A stretch of DNA of 64,000 nt from Clostridium sp. (GTDB lineage Bacteria; Bacillota; Clostridia; Lachnospirales; Lachnospiraceae). Shown here in pieces: positions 29,565 through 39,388 of the stretch. The notes below the pieces were generated by a model. It was given only the letters and a program-made list of their open reading frames with translations. It was not told where the DNA came from and searched no databases. The DNA lies in NCBI GenBank assembly GCA_023664605.1, contig JAMPFF010000007.1:27968-91967 (forward strand), read 5' to 3'. The first letter of the stretch is position 1; each line of letters starts with the position of its first letter. A program made the position numbers and the translations under genes.

Positions 29565-31340
29565 TTAATTTGGATGTTTTAGTTCGGCGTAAAATGTCAT
29601 ATCAGTATACACAGGAGACCCAATATCCGGAGAGAAGCCATCTTCCGTGCGCCAGCATATAAAATGTGCATATTCGGAGTCTACCGACGGAAGGGCGGGC
29701 AGCGGTTCCCCGTCGAAAACGTATAACGTATCATAAATTGTATCTTCCACCATAAGCGTAATCTTATGTACCGGAATCTGTTCAATCCATGCCTTGTCAA
29801 GAAAGGCCTTGCGCTGCATGATATAGTCGGATAGAAAGGCAATTTCCTCTTCACGGCTTCTTGTTACTTCATTTTCTGTATATTGGCTCTGCCAGCGGAG
29901 CCTGTCCATCGCGGCGGAAGCGTTCGTCATTTCGGCAAGCCGTGGAAGAGTTTCTTTTGCCAGCGTTTCTAAATAACCGCTTATTTCATTCTGATAACAG
30001 GCGGTTATTTCCTTATAAAAATCTGATTTGTCATATAACGCGCAGAACCAGACGGAAGAGTCGATATGAGAGGCAAGTTTGGTAAGCCTGTTTGGAGAGG
30101 TGGATAGATAGCCCAGATAGGCGGGCGAGTTTCCCCAGGTAACGTCGTAATCCCAGACGGGTCCGGCGTAAAGTTTATCAGATACCGCGTCGATATCTTT
30201 GTAGAAATAGGAGCTGGCTACGCCGCCGTCGTAGTTGGCGCATATCTCTTCGAGCAGATATTTACGCGCAAAGGAATCGACGTCTATTAAATCCGTATAA
30301 TATTTTCCGCTCCGGGAGTCTATACCGTCAGGGGATAGGATGGCGTTTTCCACGCTCTGGACAAAGTCGTTAATATAAATGACCTGATTTTCGGAGGCAT
30401 ATTCCGGAGAGCGGAGGATAAAGCATTCTTCCGCCTGTGTAATAAAATAGCTTCCGTTTGTTTCAACTTCTTTTATAAATCTGGCGTCAAAGTCGCGTTC
30501 TATCAGATAGCCGCCCGTAATGTCCTCCGGTTCCGCAGGAATCTGTTTCGACTTGGTCTTTTCTGTCCAGACGGTATCGTAAAGGCTTAGGTTGACGTCG
30601 TTGTTCATCATTTCCATTTCTTTTTCCAGATTGGTGATGTCAAGACGCGACTTTGCCACTTCCACTTTTTCCGTCACATAATAATTGCCCGCATATTCGC
30701 CGTTTAAATACAGGTCTACAAAAACGCCCTCTTTCGACTGCGGCAGTCCAAGATGGTCTGCAAGGTCTCTGGAAAGCGCGTTGCGAAGCAGGGAGGAGTC
30801 GGCGGCATTGGCGGTAAAAATCCATTTTTTAGAAGATTGCATACCCAAAAAAGGCGCAGATTCCCGCAGTTTTATCTGGTAGGATTTTTTGTCGAATTCC
30901 GTATAGGAAGTATTTCCCCGGCCTTTTATATAATCAAGCGGGAATGTGGCAGTATGGCCGTCAGCGTCCAGTACGGATATTTTTCCAGGTTCCCTTATGT
31001 CTTTATCGCTGTTTATCTGCTCTGATGTGCCGGATTCGGTTTCGATAAAGACTGCAGGGATGTTTTCGGAATACATCTGAATGATGGAAGAAGAGTCAAC
31101 TATGGCAGGAATCTTCGGCTTAATTCCGGCGTCCTTGCAGGCGGAGGGAAGAAAGGCATAGAGATTTTCTTTCTGCTGCCATAAAGCAACTTTATGACCG
31201 GATATGTTAATATAAACCGTGTCCGAGTCGAATCCTGTCGGCGTATCATATGCCTCTTTGGCATCTGAAAGCGTTTGAAAGCCCAGGATAAAAAGCAGCA
31301 GGAAACATATTAAGATACCAATAATTGTTTTTGTTTTCAT
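29565..31340 (-). CDS. CotH kinase family protein
   Basis: Protein of 591 aa with an N-terminal membrane anchor or signal (ILICFLLLFILGF), an extracytoplasmic region of about 130 residues, then the CotH domain with IKGRGNTSYTEFDKKSYQIK, YYVTEKVEV, and the acidic active-site region GPVWDYDVTWGN. CotH proteins phosphorylate spore-coat or surface proteins. A C-terminal segment of about 60 residues looks like a small beta domain. Its ATG shares one base with the exonuclease stop codon, so it is translationally coupled at the end of the MBOAT operon. Confidence 0.88.
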   Translation of the reverse strand: MKTKTIIGILICFLLLFILGFQTLSDAKEAYDTPTGFDSDTVYINISGHKVALWQQKENLYAFLPSACKDAGIKPKIPAIVDSSSIIQMYSENIPAVFIETESGTSEQINSDKDIREPGKISVLDADGHTATFPLDYIKGRGNTSYTEFDKKSYQIKLRESAPFLGMQSSKKWIFTANAADSSLLRNALSRDLADHLGLPQSKEGVFVDLYLNGEYAGNYYVTEKVEVAKSRLDITNLEKEMEMMNNDVNLSLYDTVWTEKTKSKQIPAEPEDITGGYLIERDFDARFIKEVETNGSYFITQAEECFILRSPEYASENQVIYINDFVQSVENAILSPDGIDSRSGKYYTDLIDVDSFARKYLLEEICANYDGGVASSYFYKDIDAVSDKLYAGPVWDYDVTWGNSPAYLGYLSTSPNRLTKLASHIDSSVWFCALYDKSDFYKEITACYQNEISGYLETLAKETLPRLAEMTNASAAMDRLRWQSQYTENEVTRSREEEIAFLSDYIMQRKAFLDKAWIEQIPVHKITLMVEDTIYDTLYVFDGEPLPALPSVDSEYAHFICWRTEDGFSPDIGSPVYTDMTFYAELKHPN

Positions 31341-32104
31341 CAGCCTATAACACCTTTTGTAAGCAGCCCGACCGGACAGTGGTCGGAACCCATGATATCT
31401 TTATAGATAAGCGCGTCCTGTAAATTGTCTTTTAAGCATTCGGATGCAACAAAATAGTCGATACGCCATCCCACATTTTTTTCTCTGGCATGGAACTGGT
31501 AAGACCACCAGGAATAGGCGTTTTCCAAATCAGGGTAAAAATAACGGAATGTATCAACAAATCCCGATTGAGTAATGGTTGTAAATTTAGCGCGTTCTTC
31601 ATCCGTAAAACCGGCGTTTTTCCGATTAGTTTTCGGATTTTTCAAGTCTATTTCCTGATGCGCCACGTTTAAGTCGCCGCAGAAAATAACAGGTTTTTTC
31701 TGTTCCAATGTTTTGAGATAGGCAAGAAAATCCTCTTCCCATTTCATACGGTATTCTAATCTGGTGAGTTCGCGCTGGGAATTTGGAGTATAGACGGTCA
31801 CCATATAAAATCCCGGAAATTCCAAGGTAATAACGCGCCCCTCATGGTCGTGTTCTTCGACGCCGATACCGTAAGTAAAGTTAATCGGTTCTTCTTTCGT
31901 AAAAATGGCGGTGCCGGAATAGCCTTTTTTCTCGGCATAGTTCCAGTACTGGTGATAGCCCGGCAGTTCCAGTTGAATCTGCCCCTCCTGTAATTTGGTC
32001 TCCTGCAGGCAGAAAATGTCGGCGTCCTGTGCTTCAAAAAATTCCATAAATCCTTTGCCCATGCAGGCTCTTAATCCGTTGACATTCCATGAAATCAGTT
32101 TCAT
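31340..32104 (-). CDS. xth: Exodeoxyribonuclease III
   Basis: Apurinic/apyrimidinic endonuclease and 3'-exonuclease of 254 aa, full length. Motifs: [28 protein letters not shown], and GSDHCPV. The protein acts in base-excision repair in the cytoplasm. It overlaps by one base both the upstream SGNH-like gene (TAATG) and the downstream cotH gene (TGATG), an unusual place for a repair enzyme, inside a cell-surface operon. Confidence 0.96.
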   Translation of the reverse strand: MKLISWNVNGLRACMGKGFMEFFEAQDADIFCLQETKLQEGQIQLELPGYHQYWNYAEKKGYSGTAIFTKEEPINFTYGIGVEEHDHEGRVITLEFPGFYMVTVYTPNSQRELTRLEYRMKWEEDFLAYLKTLEQKKPVIFCGDLNVAHQEIDLKNPKTNRKNAGFTDEERAKFTTITQSGFVDTFRYFYPDLENAYSWWSYQFHAREKNVGWRIDYFVASECLKDNLQDALIYKDIMGSDHCPVGLLTKGVIG

Positions 32105-33132
32105 TATGGTAATAGTATCCTTTCCGAGAGTTCATACATATTCTGTAGTCTGGACTGATAGTTTTCTTTTGTCAGCCTACCCTCTTTTGCTATCATTTTA
32201 TCACACACAAGCCGGTTAATATCTTTGGAAAAATGAATCATATCCATGTAATTATCCAGATTGGTGATGACTTCCTCTTCATCCTGATAATAGTAAATTT
32301 CCACATTGTCATATTCTAACAGCGCGGCGATTGCCTGCTCTTCGTTATACAGGTGCGCGTCTCTTTCTCCGCCGCGGTACGCGTTATCCCACCAGAGCTT
32401 GGAATAGGGCGAGAAGAAAAATTTAAAAGTCGTTTCGGGATGCGCCTGTACCTGTTCTTCCAATAGTGCGATATTGGCGTCAAGTTCTGCCTGATGGCAG
32501 TTTTTTTCACGCATCGGGGTTATGGTGGAGCGTCTGTTATACATACCCAGCGCCAAATCCGCGCCGAAGTATTTCCACTGCGCCCAGTTATAGGAGTTAC
32601 CTTCATCATAATCGCTTTTCATGGAAAAAGCCAGCATATATGGTATTTTTTTCATAATAACGTCTTTGTTGAGGACGTAGGAATAGTCGTTTAAATAATT
32701 TGTATCGTATAAATACATCGGGCATCCCGTGGATTCGTATGTCGTTTCCGCGCTGGCGGTCAGGGAATCCGGGTCGATGTTAAAAAAGACGTATTTCAAA
32801 TCCTGATTCTGATAGGCGATATCCAGCAAGTAACATAAATCCGCGATTGCGCCGTATGAGCGGATTGCCTTGATGGCGGTGCAGTCAAAACCCTCGTCGA
32901 ACCAGTGATTGTTATAGTTTTCACAAACGGACGAGCCGACAATCAGACTGTCGTAATCGAAGGTGCGGAGCGTTCCGACGCATTGGTACTCCTTGTCCGA
33001 AAGAACGCTTTTTAACCCCGGCAGCGGTTTATGGTATTGGTAAAAAGGGTCGAATAAAACCACGACCGCGATAAGGATAAACAGTATGACGATTGTTCTT
33101 ACAAAAAATGATTTGATAAATTTTTGTTCCAT
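32104..33132 (-). CDS. SGNH-hydrolase-like membrane protein, partner of MBOAT
   Basis: Protein of 342 aa with an N-terminal membrane anchor (about 10-28) and an outer domain. [12 protein letters not shown] (GSS at 66-68) resembles the Ser block of SGNH/AlgX/DltD-type proteins, and DMIHFS near the end resembles the Asp-His block. Such proteins take an acyl group delivered by an MBOAT membrane enzyme and place it on a surface polymer. The MBOAT gene is directly upstream (45 nt). The polymer is unknown. Confidence 0.78.
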   Translation of the reverse strand: MEQKFIKSFFVRTIVILFILIAVVVLFDPFYQYHKPLPGLKSVLSDKEYQCVGTLRTFDYDSLIVGSSVCENYNNHWFDEGFDCTAIKAIRSYGAIADLCYLLDIAYQNQDLKYVFFNIDPDSLTASAETTYESTGCPMYLYDTNYLNDYSYVLNKDVIMKKIPYMLAFSMKSDYDEGNSYNWAQWKYFGADLALGMYNRRSTITPMREKNCHQAELDANIALLEEQVQAHPETTFKFFFSPYSKLWWDNAYRGGERDAHLYNEEQAIAALLEYDNVEIYYYQDEEEVITNLDNYMDMIHFSKDINRLVCDKMIAKEGRLTKENYQSRLQNMYELSERILLP

Positions 33133-33177
33133 ATAAATGACCGTTCTTTCTATAATAAAAAATTTAAAATTGAATTG

Positions 33178-34701
33178 TTAAAAATTAAAATATAAAAATG
33201 TGCTGACCTGTGAAAGCGAAATAATACACCATACAAAGAGGATGGAAACCGCCCAGCACTTTTTGGAGGAAAGTTTTCCACCCTCCGCAATCTGTAACGC
33301 GTTTTTTCTAAACATCAAATAAAACGACAGCCCCAGATAAAAGAATAAAAGCGCCAGGTAAGCGTATCCGACAAGACCCGGCGCAAGGATGCCGAGCGCC
33401 TCCTGTATCACATAAAATTCCGGTATGTCCAATGTGGACGCTACTTCAAACATTTTCCCCGTATAATTTAACGCGCCCAGATTGCGGAACATCTGCACCG
33501 CGCCAATCATGCTCTCGCTGCGGAAGAAAAAGAGCGACAAATTAAAAAATATAAAAGTGCAGAGCCAGCCGAGCCACGCGGGGATGTGGAATTTTGCCGG
33601 ACGCTTTTCTTCTCGCCCCTTAATTCCGACGACGCCGAGGTTATCCCAGACAACGAGCAGCCCCTGCATCGTACCCCAGGCGATATAAGTCCATGCCGCT
33701 CCGTGCCAGAGTCCGCTTAAGAAAAAGATAATGATAGTATTGATAATCGTCCGCGCTTTGCCCTTTCGGCTGCCGCCGAGCGGGATATAGACGTAGGTAA
33801 TAAAAAAGCGCGATAAGGTCATATGCCATCTTTGCCATAATTCTTTGACGCAGCAGGCGCGGTACGGGGAATTAAAATTGACGGGCAAAATAATGTTAAA
33901 CATTCTGCCAAGCCCCATCGCCATATCGGAGTAGCCGCTGAAATCAAAGTAAATCTCAAACGTATAGGATAAAATAACAAGGATAGTCGAGGGCGTATCC
34001 AGACTGAACGTCTGCGCAAAGCCGTAATTCACGGCGAGGGCGAACACATCGGCAAGCAGCACTTTTTTGGAAAGTCCGAGGACAAATAAGATAATGCCCT
34101 GTGAGAAATTCTGCGCGTTGAATTTCCGGTTGGCGGTATCTTCAAACTGGGGAATCATTTCTTTATATAAAACAATCGGACCCGCGACCAACTGCGGGAA
34201 AAATGTGACGAAAGTAAGGTAGTTGATAAAGGAGTAATGCTCTGCCCGACCCAGCGCGCGGTCTATGATAAACGATAACTGCTGGAACGTAAAAAAGCTG
34301 ATGCCGAGCGGCAGCAGGATATGTTTGAGCGTAAAGTCCGTATGGAGCGCGTAGTTTAGATTTTCGACGAAGAAGTCATAGTATTTAAAATAAAAAAGCA
34401 GTCCAAGATTAAAAATGACGCCAAATAATAAACCCGCGCGGTTGATAAATTTTATCTTTGCCGGGACTGCGGCGTATTTTTTATCCGCAAGAGTAAGTAA
34501 AAAACTTAGCAGATAATTTACGGCAATGCTGACAAGGATAATGGCAAGATAATAGAAATTAAAATAGCCGTAAAACCATAAAGACATACCGGCAAGGAAA
34601 ACCTTTGCCAGTTCGTATCGTTTGCAGTAATTCAGCCCGTACCAGCCCAGTAAGGTAAGCGGCAGGAATATAAAAATAAATAAAAAAGAATTAAATAACA
34701 T
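33178..34701 (-). CDS. MBOAT-family membrane O-acyltransferase (AlgI/DltB-like)
   Basis: Protein of 507 aa with about 10-12 hydrophobic segments. The central PYRACCVKELWQRWHMTLS block and the conserved active-site His in SGLWHG (near residue 330) are typical. It moves acyl groups across the membrane for O-acylation of surface polysaccharide or teichoic acid. Start at ATG 34701 (MLFNSFLFIFIFLPL) with ACGGAG. It heads the four-gene minus-strand operon MBOAT, SGNH-like, xth, cotH. Confidence 0.93.
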   Translation of the reverse strand: MLFNSFLFIFIFLPLTLLGWYGLNYCKRYELAKVFLAGMSLWFYGYFNFYYLAIILVSIAVNYLLSFLLTLADKKYAAVPAKIKFINRAGLLFGVIFNLGLLFYFKYYDFFVENLNYALHTDFTLKHILLPLGISFFTFQQLSFIIDRALGRAEHYSFINYLTFVTFFPQLVAGPIVLYKEMIPQFEDTANRKFNAQNFSQGIILFVLGLSKKVLLADVFALAVNYGFAQTFSLDTPSTILVILSYTFEIYFDFSGYSDMAMGLGRMFNIILPVNFNSPYRACCVKELWQRWHMTLSRFFITYVYIPLGGSRKGKARTIINTIIIFFLSGLWHGAAWTYIAWGTMQGLLVVWDNLGVVGIKGREEKRPAKFHIPAWLGWLCTFIFFNLSLFFFRSESMIGAVQMFRNLGALNYTGKMFEVASTLDIPEFYVIQEALGILAPGLVGYAYLALLFFYLGLSFYLMFRKNALQIAEGGKLSSKKCWAVSILFVWCIISLSQVSTFLYFNF

Positions 34702-34730
34702 AATAGCTCCGTTTTTGTTTGACTTGGTTA

Positions 34731-34759
34731 AGTATACCAAATTCGGAAAGGGGTTACAA
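34731..34759 (-). promoter_or_regulatory. Putative promoter of the MBOAT operon
   Basis: On the minus strand TTGTAA (34759-34754), 17-nt spacer, TATACT (34736-34731), 30 nt before the MBOAT start codon. Confidence 0.55.
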
Positions 34760-34827
34760 TAAATATGGATTGAAAATTCATAGATTTTTCAATCGCAGGT
34801 TAGAAGAAAGGAAAAGGAATCGATTTT

Positions 34828-35442
34828 ATGGTAAAAAAAATAACGGTTATAGTATTGACAGGCTGTTTTATCTTATGTATGCTGACGGGCTGCGGAAAAA
34901 ATACGCCGACGGACGAGCTGGTGGAGGACGGACACAAAAATGTTCTGCAGAGCGACGGCGCGGACGTAGCAGCGATGGTGTCGGAGAGAAAGCCTCCGGC
35001 ATTGTCCAAACTGCGGGAAAGCGTAAAAGAAGAATTAGGAGATAATTACTGGCCGGAAATTGCTCTTTCCAAAGAGGAATTGGAGGAAAAGACCGGAATT
35101 ACACAGGATATGTATGTGGAATTTCTGGCGGAGGAGCCGAGTTTAAAATCCAATATTGACACGATGATTATTGTACGCGCCAAAGAGGATTATGTCGGTG
35201 CGATTGAAGAGGCGTTAGAAGAATACCGTACCCGTTTGATTGAAGAAAATAAGCAGTATCCGCAAAATTATAATAAGGCGTCGGCTTCCCGGATGGAAAC
35301 AATCGAAAATTATATCTGCTTCGTGCAGTTGGGGGCGGATACGACGATTGTAGCAGATAAAGGAGGGAAGGAAATTCTTGCCTATTGCCAGGAAGAAAAT
35401 GAAAGGGCGCTTCATGTTCTTGAGAAGGCTATTTTACGATAA
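34828..35442 (+). CDS. DUF4358-type lipoprotein
   Basis: Protein of 204 aa with a lipoprotein signal peptide: basic start, hydrophobic core and lipobox LTGC with Cys22. The mature region contains KTGITQDMYVEFLAEEPSL and a late QYPQNYNKASASRMETIENY, the pattern of the DUF4358 family. It is anchored outside the membrane; the function is unknown. It is divergent from the MBOAT operon and such lipoproteins often accompany MBOAT clusters in this group of bacteria, which is only suggestive. Confidence 0.8.
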   Translation: MVKKITVIVLTGCFILCMLTGCGKNTPTDELVEDGHKNVLQSDGADVAAMVSERKPPALSKLRESVKEELGDNYWPEIALSKEELEEKTGITQDMYVEFLAEEPSLKSNIDTMIIVRAKEDYVGAIEEALEEYRTRLIEENKQYPQNYNKASASRMETIENYICFVQLGADTTIVADKGGKEILAYCQEENERALHVLEKAILR

Positions 35443-35524
35443 CTGATATCTTGCGATAGAAAAATCCATAGGGATATGATAGAATGAAAACAATGACCAA
35501 TATCCGGAAAAGAGGAAAATACAA

Positions 35525-37171
35525 ATGAACGTAATCATTCCCATGACAGGATACGGTTCCCGGTTTGTGGCGGCGGGGTATCAGGAACTAAAGCCCTTTA
35601 TCCGGGTTCTGGACAGGCCGGTTATCGAATGGATTGTAACGAGAATGTATTCTGATGACGTTAATTTTATCTTTGTCTGCCGTGACGAGCATCTGCAAAA
35701 AGATGCGTCCATGCGAGACAGGCTTACGGCGCTTGCGCCGAAAACAAAGATTGCCGCAATAAAAGACTGGGTCAAAAAAGGTCCGGTCTATGACGTGCTT
35801 CGCGCTTATGGGATGTTATGTGAGGCAGGAGAGATAGATACAAAAGAACCCTGCATTATCAATTATTGTGATTTTTACATGGTATGGGATTACCGGGCGT
35901 TTGCCGATGAGGCGGCGGCAAGGAACTGTGACGGTGCGGTTCCCTGTTATACGGGATTTCATCCGCATCTGCTGCCTGAAAAGAATTATTACGCGTCCTG
36001 TCTGACGGACGCAGAAGATAATTTGATAGAAATTCGGGAGAAATATTCGTTTGAAAAAGATAAGACGAAGGCAAAACATTCTCCGGGAACTTATTATTTT
36101 AAAAGCGGCGAAGTCATGGAAAAATATTGCCGGATATTGACGGAGCATGAAGAATGCGCCATTAACGGGGAATTTTATGCGAGCCTGCCCTATCAGTTTA
36201 TGGTAAAGGACGGCCTGAAAGTATGGATACCCACAGACATCGATTATTTCTGCCAGTGGGGTACACCGGAGGATTTGTGTGAATTTGTGTACTGGACGGA
36301 TTTAATCCGTAATGACAGCCGGGAAAAGAGCAAACATACGAATGTATCTTTGAAAACTTCTGACGGAAAAGTGTTGATTCCGATGGCCGGCGCAGGACAA
36401 CGTTTTACCGACGCGGGATATAAAGTACATAAACCGGCCATTATGACAGCGGATAGGAAATGTGGAAAAGACGCGCCGATGGTGGTGTGCGCGACGAAAG
36501 ATTTACCGGATGTGGACGCAACTGGCGAAAATCTGATTTATGTGGACAGAACATTTCATAAAAGCGATGGTGTGGAGGATGCCATCCGCGCCTACTATCC
36601 GGAAGCGAAGTTTATTACGATAGACCATTTGACGCAGGGACAGGCATGTACCTGTATGCTTGCCGAAGAGTACCTGAATCCGGAAGAGCCGCTATTGATT
36701 GCAGGCTGTGATAACGGCATGGATATTGATGAGAAAAAGTATGAAGCGCTAAAAAAAGAATGTGACTGTATTGTTTTTACGTACCGCCACAACGAGTCGG
36801 TACTGGCTAATCCGAATGCATACGGCTGGATGATTACGGACGGCCAAGGGAATATTACGGGTACATCCATTAAAAAGGCGATTTCCGATACGCCGATGGA
36901 AGATCCGGCGGTGGTTGCAACTTTCTGGTTTAAAAAGGCGAAAATATTCATAGAAGCAACGAAAAAAATGATTGCGGAAAACGACCGTATCAATCAGGAA
37001 TTTTACGTGGACCAGGCTATAAAGCATGTACTGGAACTGGGGTACAGTGCGAAAATTTTTGATATTGACAGATATGTGGGCTGGGGAACGCCTGACGATT
37101 ATGAGGCATATCAGAAAACATATCAATACTTTAAAGGATTTATCCAGCATGAAGAAAATAAGAATGCCTGA
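35525..37171 (+). CDS. Two-domain nucleotidyltransferase
   Basis: Protein of 548 aa made of two sugar-phosphate-nucleotidyltransferase domains. Domain 1 begins MNVIIPMTGYGSRF with KPF at about 24-26, and has NYCDFYMVWD as metal-binding region. Domain 2 begins near residue 282 with VLIPMAGAGQRF and HKPAIM, and has AGCDNGMDID. Both keep the GxGxRF and Lys-Pro signature, so both may be active. It probably makes an NDP-activated sugar or polyol for the downstream glycosyltransferases. It overlaps the next gene by 23 nt. The activated compound cannot be named. Confidence 0.85.
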   Translation: MNVIIPMTGYGSRFVAAGYQELKPFIRVLDRPVIEWIVTRMYSDDVNFIFVCRDEHLQKDASMRDRLTALAPKTKIAAIKDWVKKGPVYDVLRAYGMLCEAGEIDTKEPCIINYCDFYMVWDYRAFADEAAARNCDGAVPCYTGFHPHLLPEKNYYASCLTDAEDNLIEIREKYSFEKDKTKAKHSPGTYYFKSGEVMEKYCRILTEHEECAINGEFYASLPYQFMVKDGLKVWIPTDIDYFCQWGTPEDLCEFVYWTDLIRNDSREKSKHTNVSLKTSDGKVLIPMAGAGQRFTDAGYKVHKPAIMTADRKCGKDAPMVVCATKDLPDVDATGENLIYVDRTFHKSDGVEDAIRAYYPEAKFITIDHLTQGQACTCMLAEEYLNPEEPLLIAGCDNGMDIDEKKYEALKKECDCIVFTYRHNESVLANPNAYGWMITDGQGNITGTSIKKAISDTPMEDPAVVATFWFKKAKIFIEATKKMIAENDRINQEFYVDQAIKHVLELGYSAKIFDIDRYVGWGTPDDYEAYQKTYQYFKGFIQHEENKNA

Positions 37172-39248
37172 CATTGAGAAAAACTATGAAGGATACCTTA
37201 AGACTGCCATTATCCTGACAGTCTTATTCAAGTTACTGCTGATGGGGCTTTTTTCATCCGATTATCAGGACTTGATGTTCATCCCGTTTGTAAAGCGTTT
37301 TTTAATGGGAGAGGGGAATCCCTATCAATATTATTATGATAATCAATTATTGTCCTCGTTTCCTTATCCGCCTGTGATGCTTTTGATTGAGTGTATCGGG
37401 GGCGTTTTTGTGACATATCTGCAAAATTTACCGATTTTTTTGCAAAATTTGCTTTTTAAACTGCCGATTTTAGGGATGGATTTGCTGGGGTTGTTCTATT
37501 TAATGAAGATTTCCCAGTCAAAAAGAAAATATATTCTGGCGTTGTATTTTTTATCCCCTGTTATTTTATATGCGTCCTATATGCACGGGCAGCTTGACAT
37601 TATCCCTACGGTTTTTTTGCTCGGCGCGATTTATTATCTGACGCAGAGCGGTATAACGGGGAGCGAATGGAAGTATGGCATTTTTCTGACGCTTGCGCTT
37701 GCATCAAAGTTTCATATCGTGGCGGCGCTTCCCCTGTTTTTTCTGTATATTTATAAAAAGAAGGGTCCTAAATCTGCGGTTATTATGACAGGGCTTCCGA
37801 TACTGGCAACGGTGGTGATTGTGCTGCCGTTTTGGGGCAGCGGTTTTGCCAATATGGTTTTATTTAATAAAGAGCAAAGTGCGATTGATAATGTTTATAT
37901 AGACTATGGAAGCGCAAGGCTGTTGTTGTCGGTACTGCTTTTATTGTTTATTTATTATCAGGCGTTTCGTATCAACCAGATGAACAGGGATTTATTAATC
38001 AGTATGACGGGTCTTTTGTTTTCCGTCTTTTTGGCCTTTGTTCCGGCGATGCCCGCATGGTATATATGGGTCGTGCCGTTTTTTATGCTGTACCTTGCGA
38101 GACAGCGGGAAAGCAGAGGGAAAATGGTATTGATTTTCGGTATTTTTTATCTTTTGTACCTGCTTTATTATATCTGTTTCCATGCGACGCAGTTTGTGGA
38201 TTTATATTTTTTGGGCAGTGATTTGTCCTGTCTGAAAATACAGGACGCGGATATGAAAAACATCGTGTTTACGCTTATGGTCGGCGTGTTTTTGGTGCTT
38301 GTCTTTTCCATGTACCAGTACGGGGTGAACAGCAATTCCTACTATAAAAGAAGAAGCCGTCCTTTTATTATCGGCATCGCGGGCGACAGCGGTTCCGGAA
38401 AGAGCAGGCTGCTTTTGATGTTGGACGAGCTGTTAGACGAAAATCATATTCTGAATATTGAGGGAGACGGCGACCACAAATGGGAGCGGGGCAGTGAAAA
38501 CTGGAAAGATATGACGCATTTAAATCCCCGTGCCAATTATCTGTACAGGCAGGCGGAGGATTTGCGTATTCTGCGGGATGGCAATGCGGTGAAAAGAGTG
38601 GAGTACGACCATGATACCGGTATTTTTACAAACCGGAAGAGAGTGACTCCAAAGCCTTATATTGTGCTGTGCGGACTGCATTCCCTATATCTTCCGCAGA
38701 TGCGGCAGGTGCTGGATATGAAGATATTTCTCGATACAGATGAAGATATACGGCGTTATTGGAAAATATATCGGGATGTAAGTCATAGAGGGCATCAAAA
38801 AGAGGAAATCATAAAGCAGATAGAAGAGCGCAGGGAGGATGCAAAAAAATATATTTATCCACAGAAGCAGTATGCCGATTTGGTTATCCGATATTTTGAT
38901 AAAGGACTTGCGCTTGCTGAAAATAAAGATAACAAAGCCTATGAACTTCAGATAGGCGTGGAATTTATAATGGATGTCAGCATTAACGCAGAACCGCTTC
39001 TTGCGTTATTACAGGAACGGGGCGTGGAAGCGAAGCTTGTCTATGATGATTTGCTGCATCAGAGAATTGTGATAGAAAGCGAGAGTCTGCATGTCACGAA
39101 AGAAGTGTGGGAAGAAGCGGCATTGCAGGCAATTCCCCAGATAGAGGATTTGGCGGGCAGCAGGATTGCTTGGGAAGACGGCTTGAACGGAGTAGTGCAG
39201 TTGATGGTTATGTTGGTAATCGGAGAAATTATGAAAGTGAGTACTTAG
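37149..39248 (+). CDS. Membrane glycosyltransferase (GT-C) fused to a uridine-kinase-like domain
   Basis: Protein of about 699 aa. Residues 1-400 form about ten hydrophobic segments with a short acidic outer-loop motif SDYQD after the first, like polyprenyl-phosphate-dependent GT-C enzymes. Residues 405-640 form a soluble P-loop domain beginning with Walker A GIAGDSGSGKS (409-419), with phosphoribulokinase/uridine-kinase-like blocks (NIEGDGDHKWERG, KIFLDTDEDIRRYWKIYRD). A short C-terminal domain follows. Start at ATG 37149 after AAAGGA; 37164 is an alternative. This fusion is unusual. The phosphorylated substrate may be a sugar or polyol feeding the upstream nucleotidyltransferase. Confidence 0.8.
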   Translation: MKKIRMPDIEKNYEGYLKTAIILTVLFKLLLMGLFSSDYQDLMFIPFVKRFLMGEGNPYQYYYDNQLLSSFPYPPVMLLIECIGGVFVTYLQNLPIFLQNLLFKLPILGMDLLGLFYLMKISQSKRKYILALYFLSPVILYASYMHGQLDIIPTVFLLGAIYYLTQSGITGSEWKYGIFLTLALASKFHIVAALPLFFLYIYKKKGPKSAVIMTGLPILATVVIVLPFWGSGFANMVLFNKEQSAIDNVYIDYGSARLLLSVLLLLFIYYQAFRINQMNRDLLISMTGLLFSVFLAFVPAMPAWYIWVVPFFMLYLARQRESRGKMVLIFGIFYLLYLLYYICFHATQFVDLYFLGSDLSCLKIQDADMKNIVFTLMVGVFLVLVFSMYQYGVNSNSYYKRRSRPFIIGIAGDSGSGKSRLLLMLDELLDENHILNIEGDGDHKWERGSENWKDMTHLNPRANYLYRQAEDLRILRDGNAVKRVEYDHDTGIFTNRKRVTPKPYIVLCGLHSLYLPQMRQVLDMKIFLDTDEDIRRYWKIYRDVSHRGHQKEEIIKQIEERREDAKKYIYPQKQYADLVIRYFDKGLALAENKDNKAYELQIGVEFIMDVSINAEPLLALLQERGVEAKLVYDDLLHQRIVIESESLHVTKEVWEEAALQAIPQIEDLAGSRIAWEDGLNGVVQLMVMLVIGEIMKVST

Positions 39249-39294
39249 ATGGAAAAATAATCTTGATAGCTTATTTTTTCCATCGGCAATTTGA

Positions 39295-39375
39295 GTCAGA
39301 GCCTCAAATATGCCTTGAGCGCAGCCGAGAATCTAAAATTCTCGGCGCGATGTCATCGCAGTAAACTGCTCTGAC
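39295..39375 (+). repeat. Multi-armed inverted-repeat element upstream of the HAD gene
   Basis: An outer perfect 8-bp stem GTCAGAGC (39295-39302) / GCTCTGAC (39368-39375) encloses several hairpins in series: CTCAA/TTGAG (39303-39319), GCCGAGAAT/ATTCTCGGC (39324-39346), GCGATG/CATCGC (39347-39359) and GCAGT/ACTGC (39358-39369, partly competing). It ends 4 nt before the GGAGG of the HAD gene. It may be an RNA regulatory structure or a small mobile palindromic element. Confidence 0.6.
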
Positions 39376-39388
39376 ATGGAGGATTAAT

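Noticed and set aside
39295-39375. T-box or metabolite riboswitch upstream of the HAD gene
   Set aside because: No T-box sequence, no terminator/antiterminator alternative with a T-run, and no recognised riboswitch core. Kept only as an unassigned structured element.
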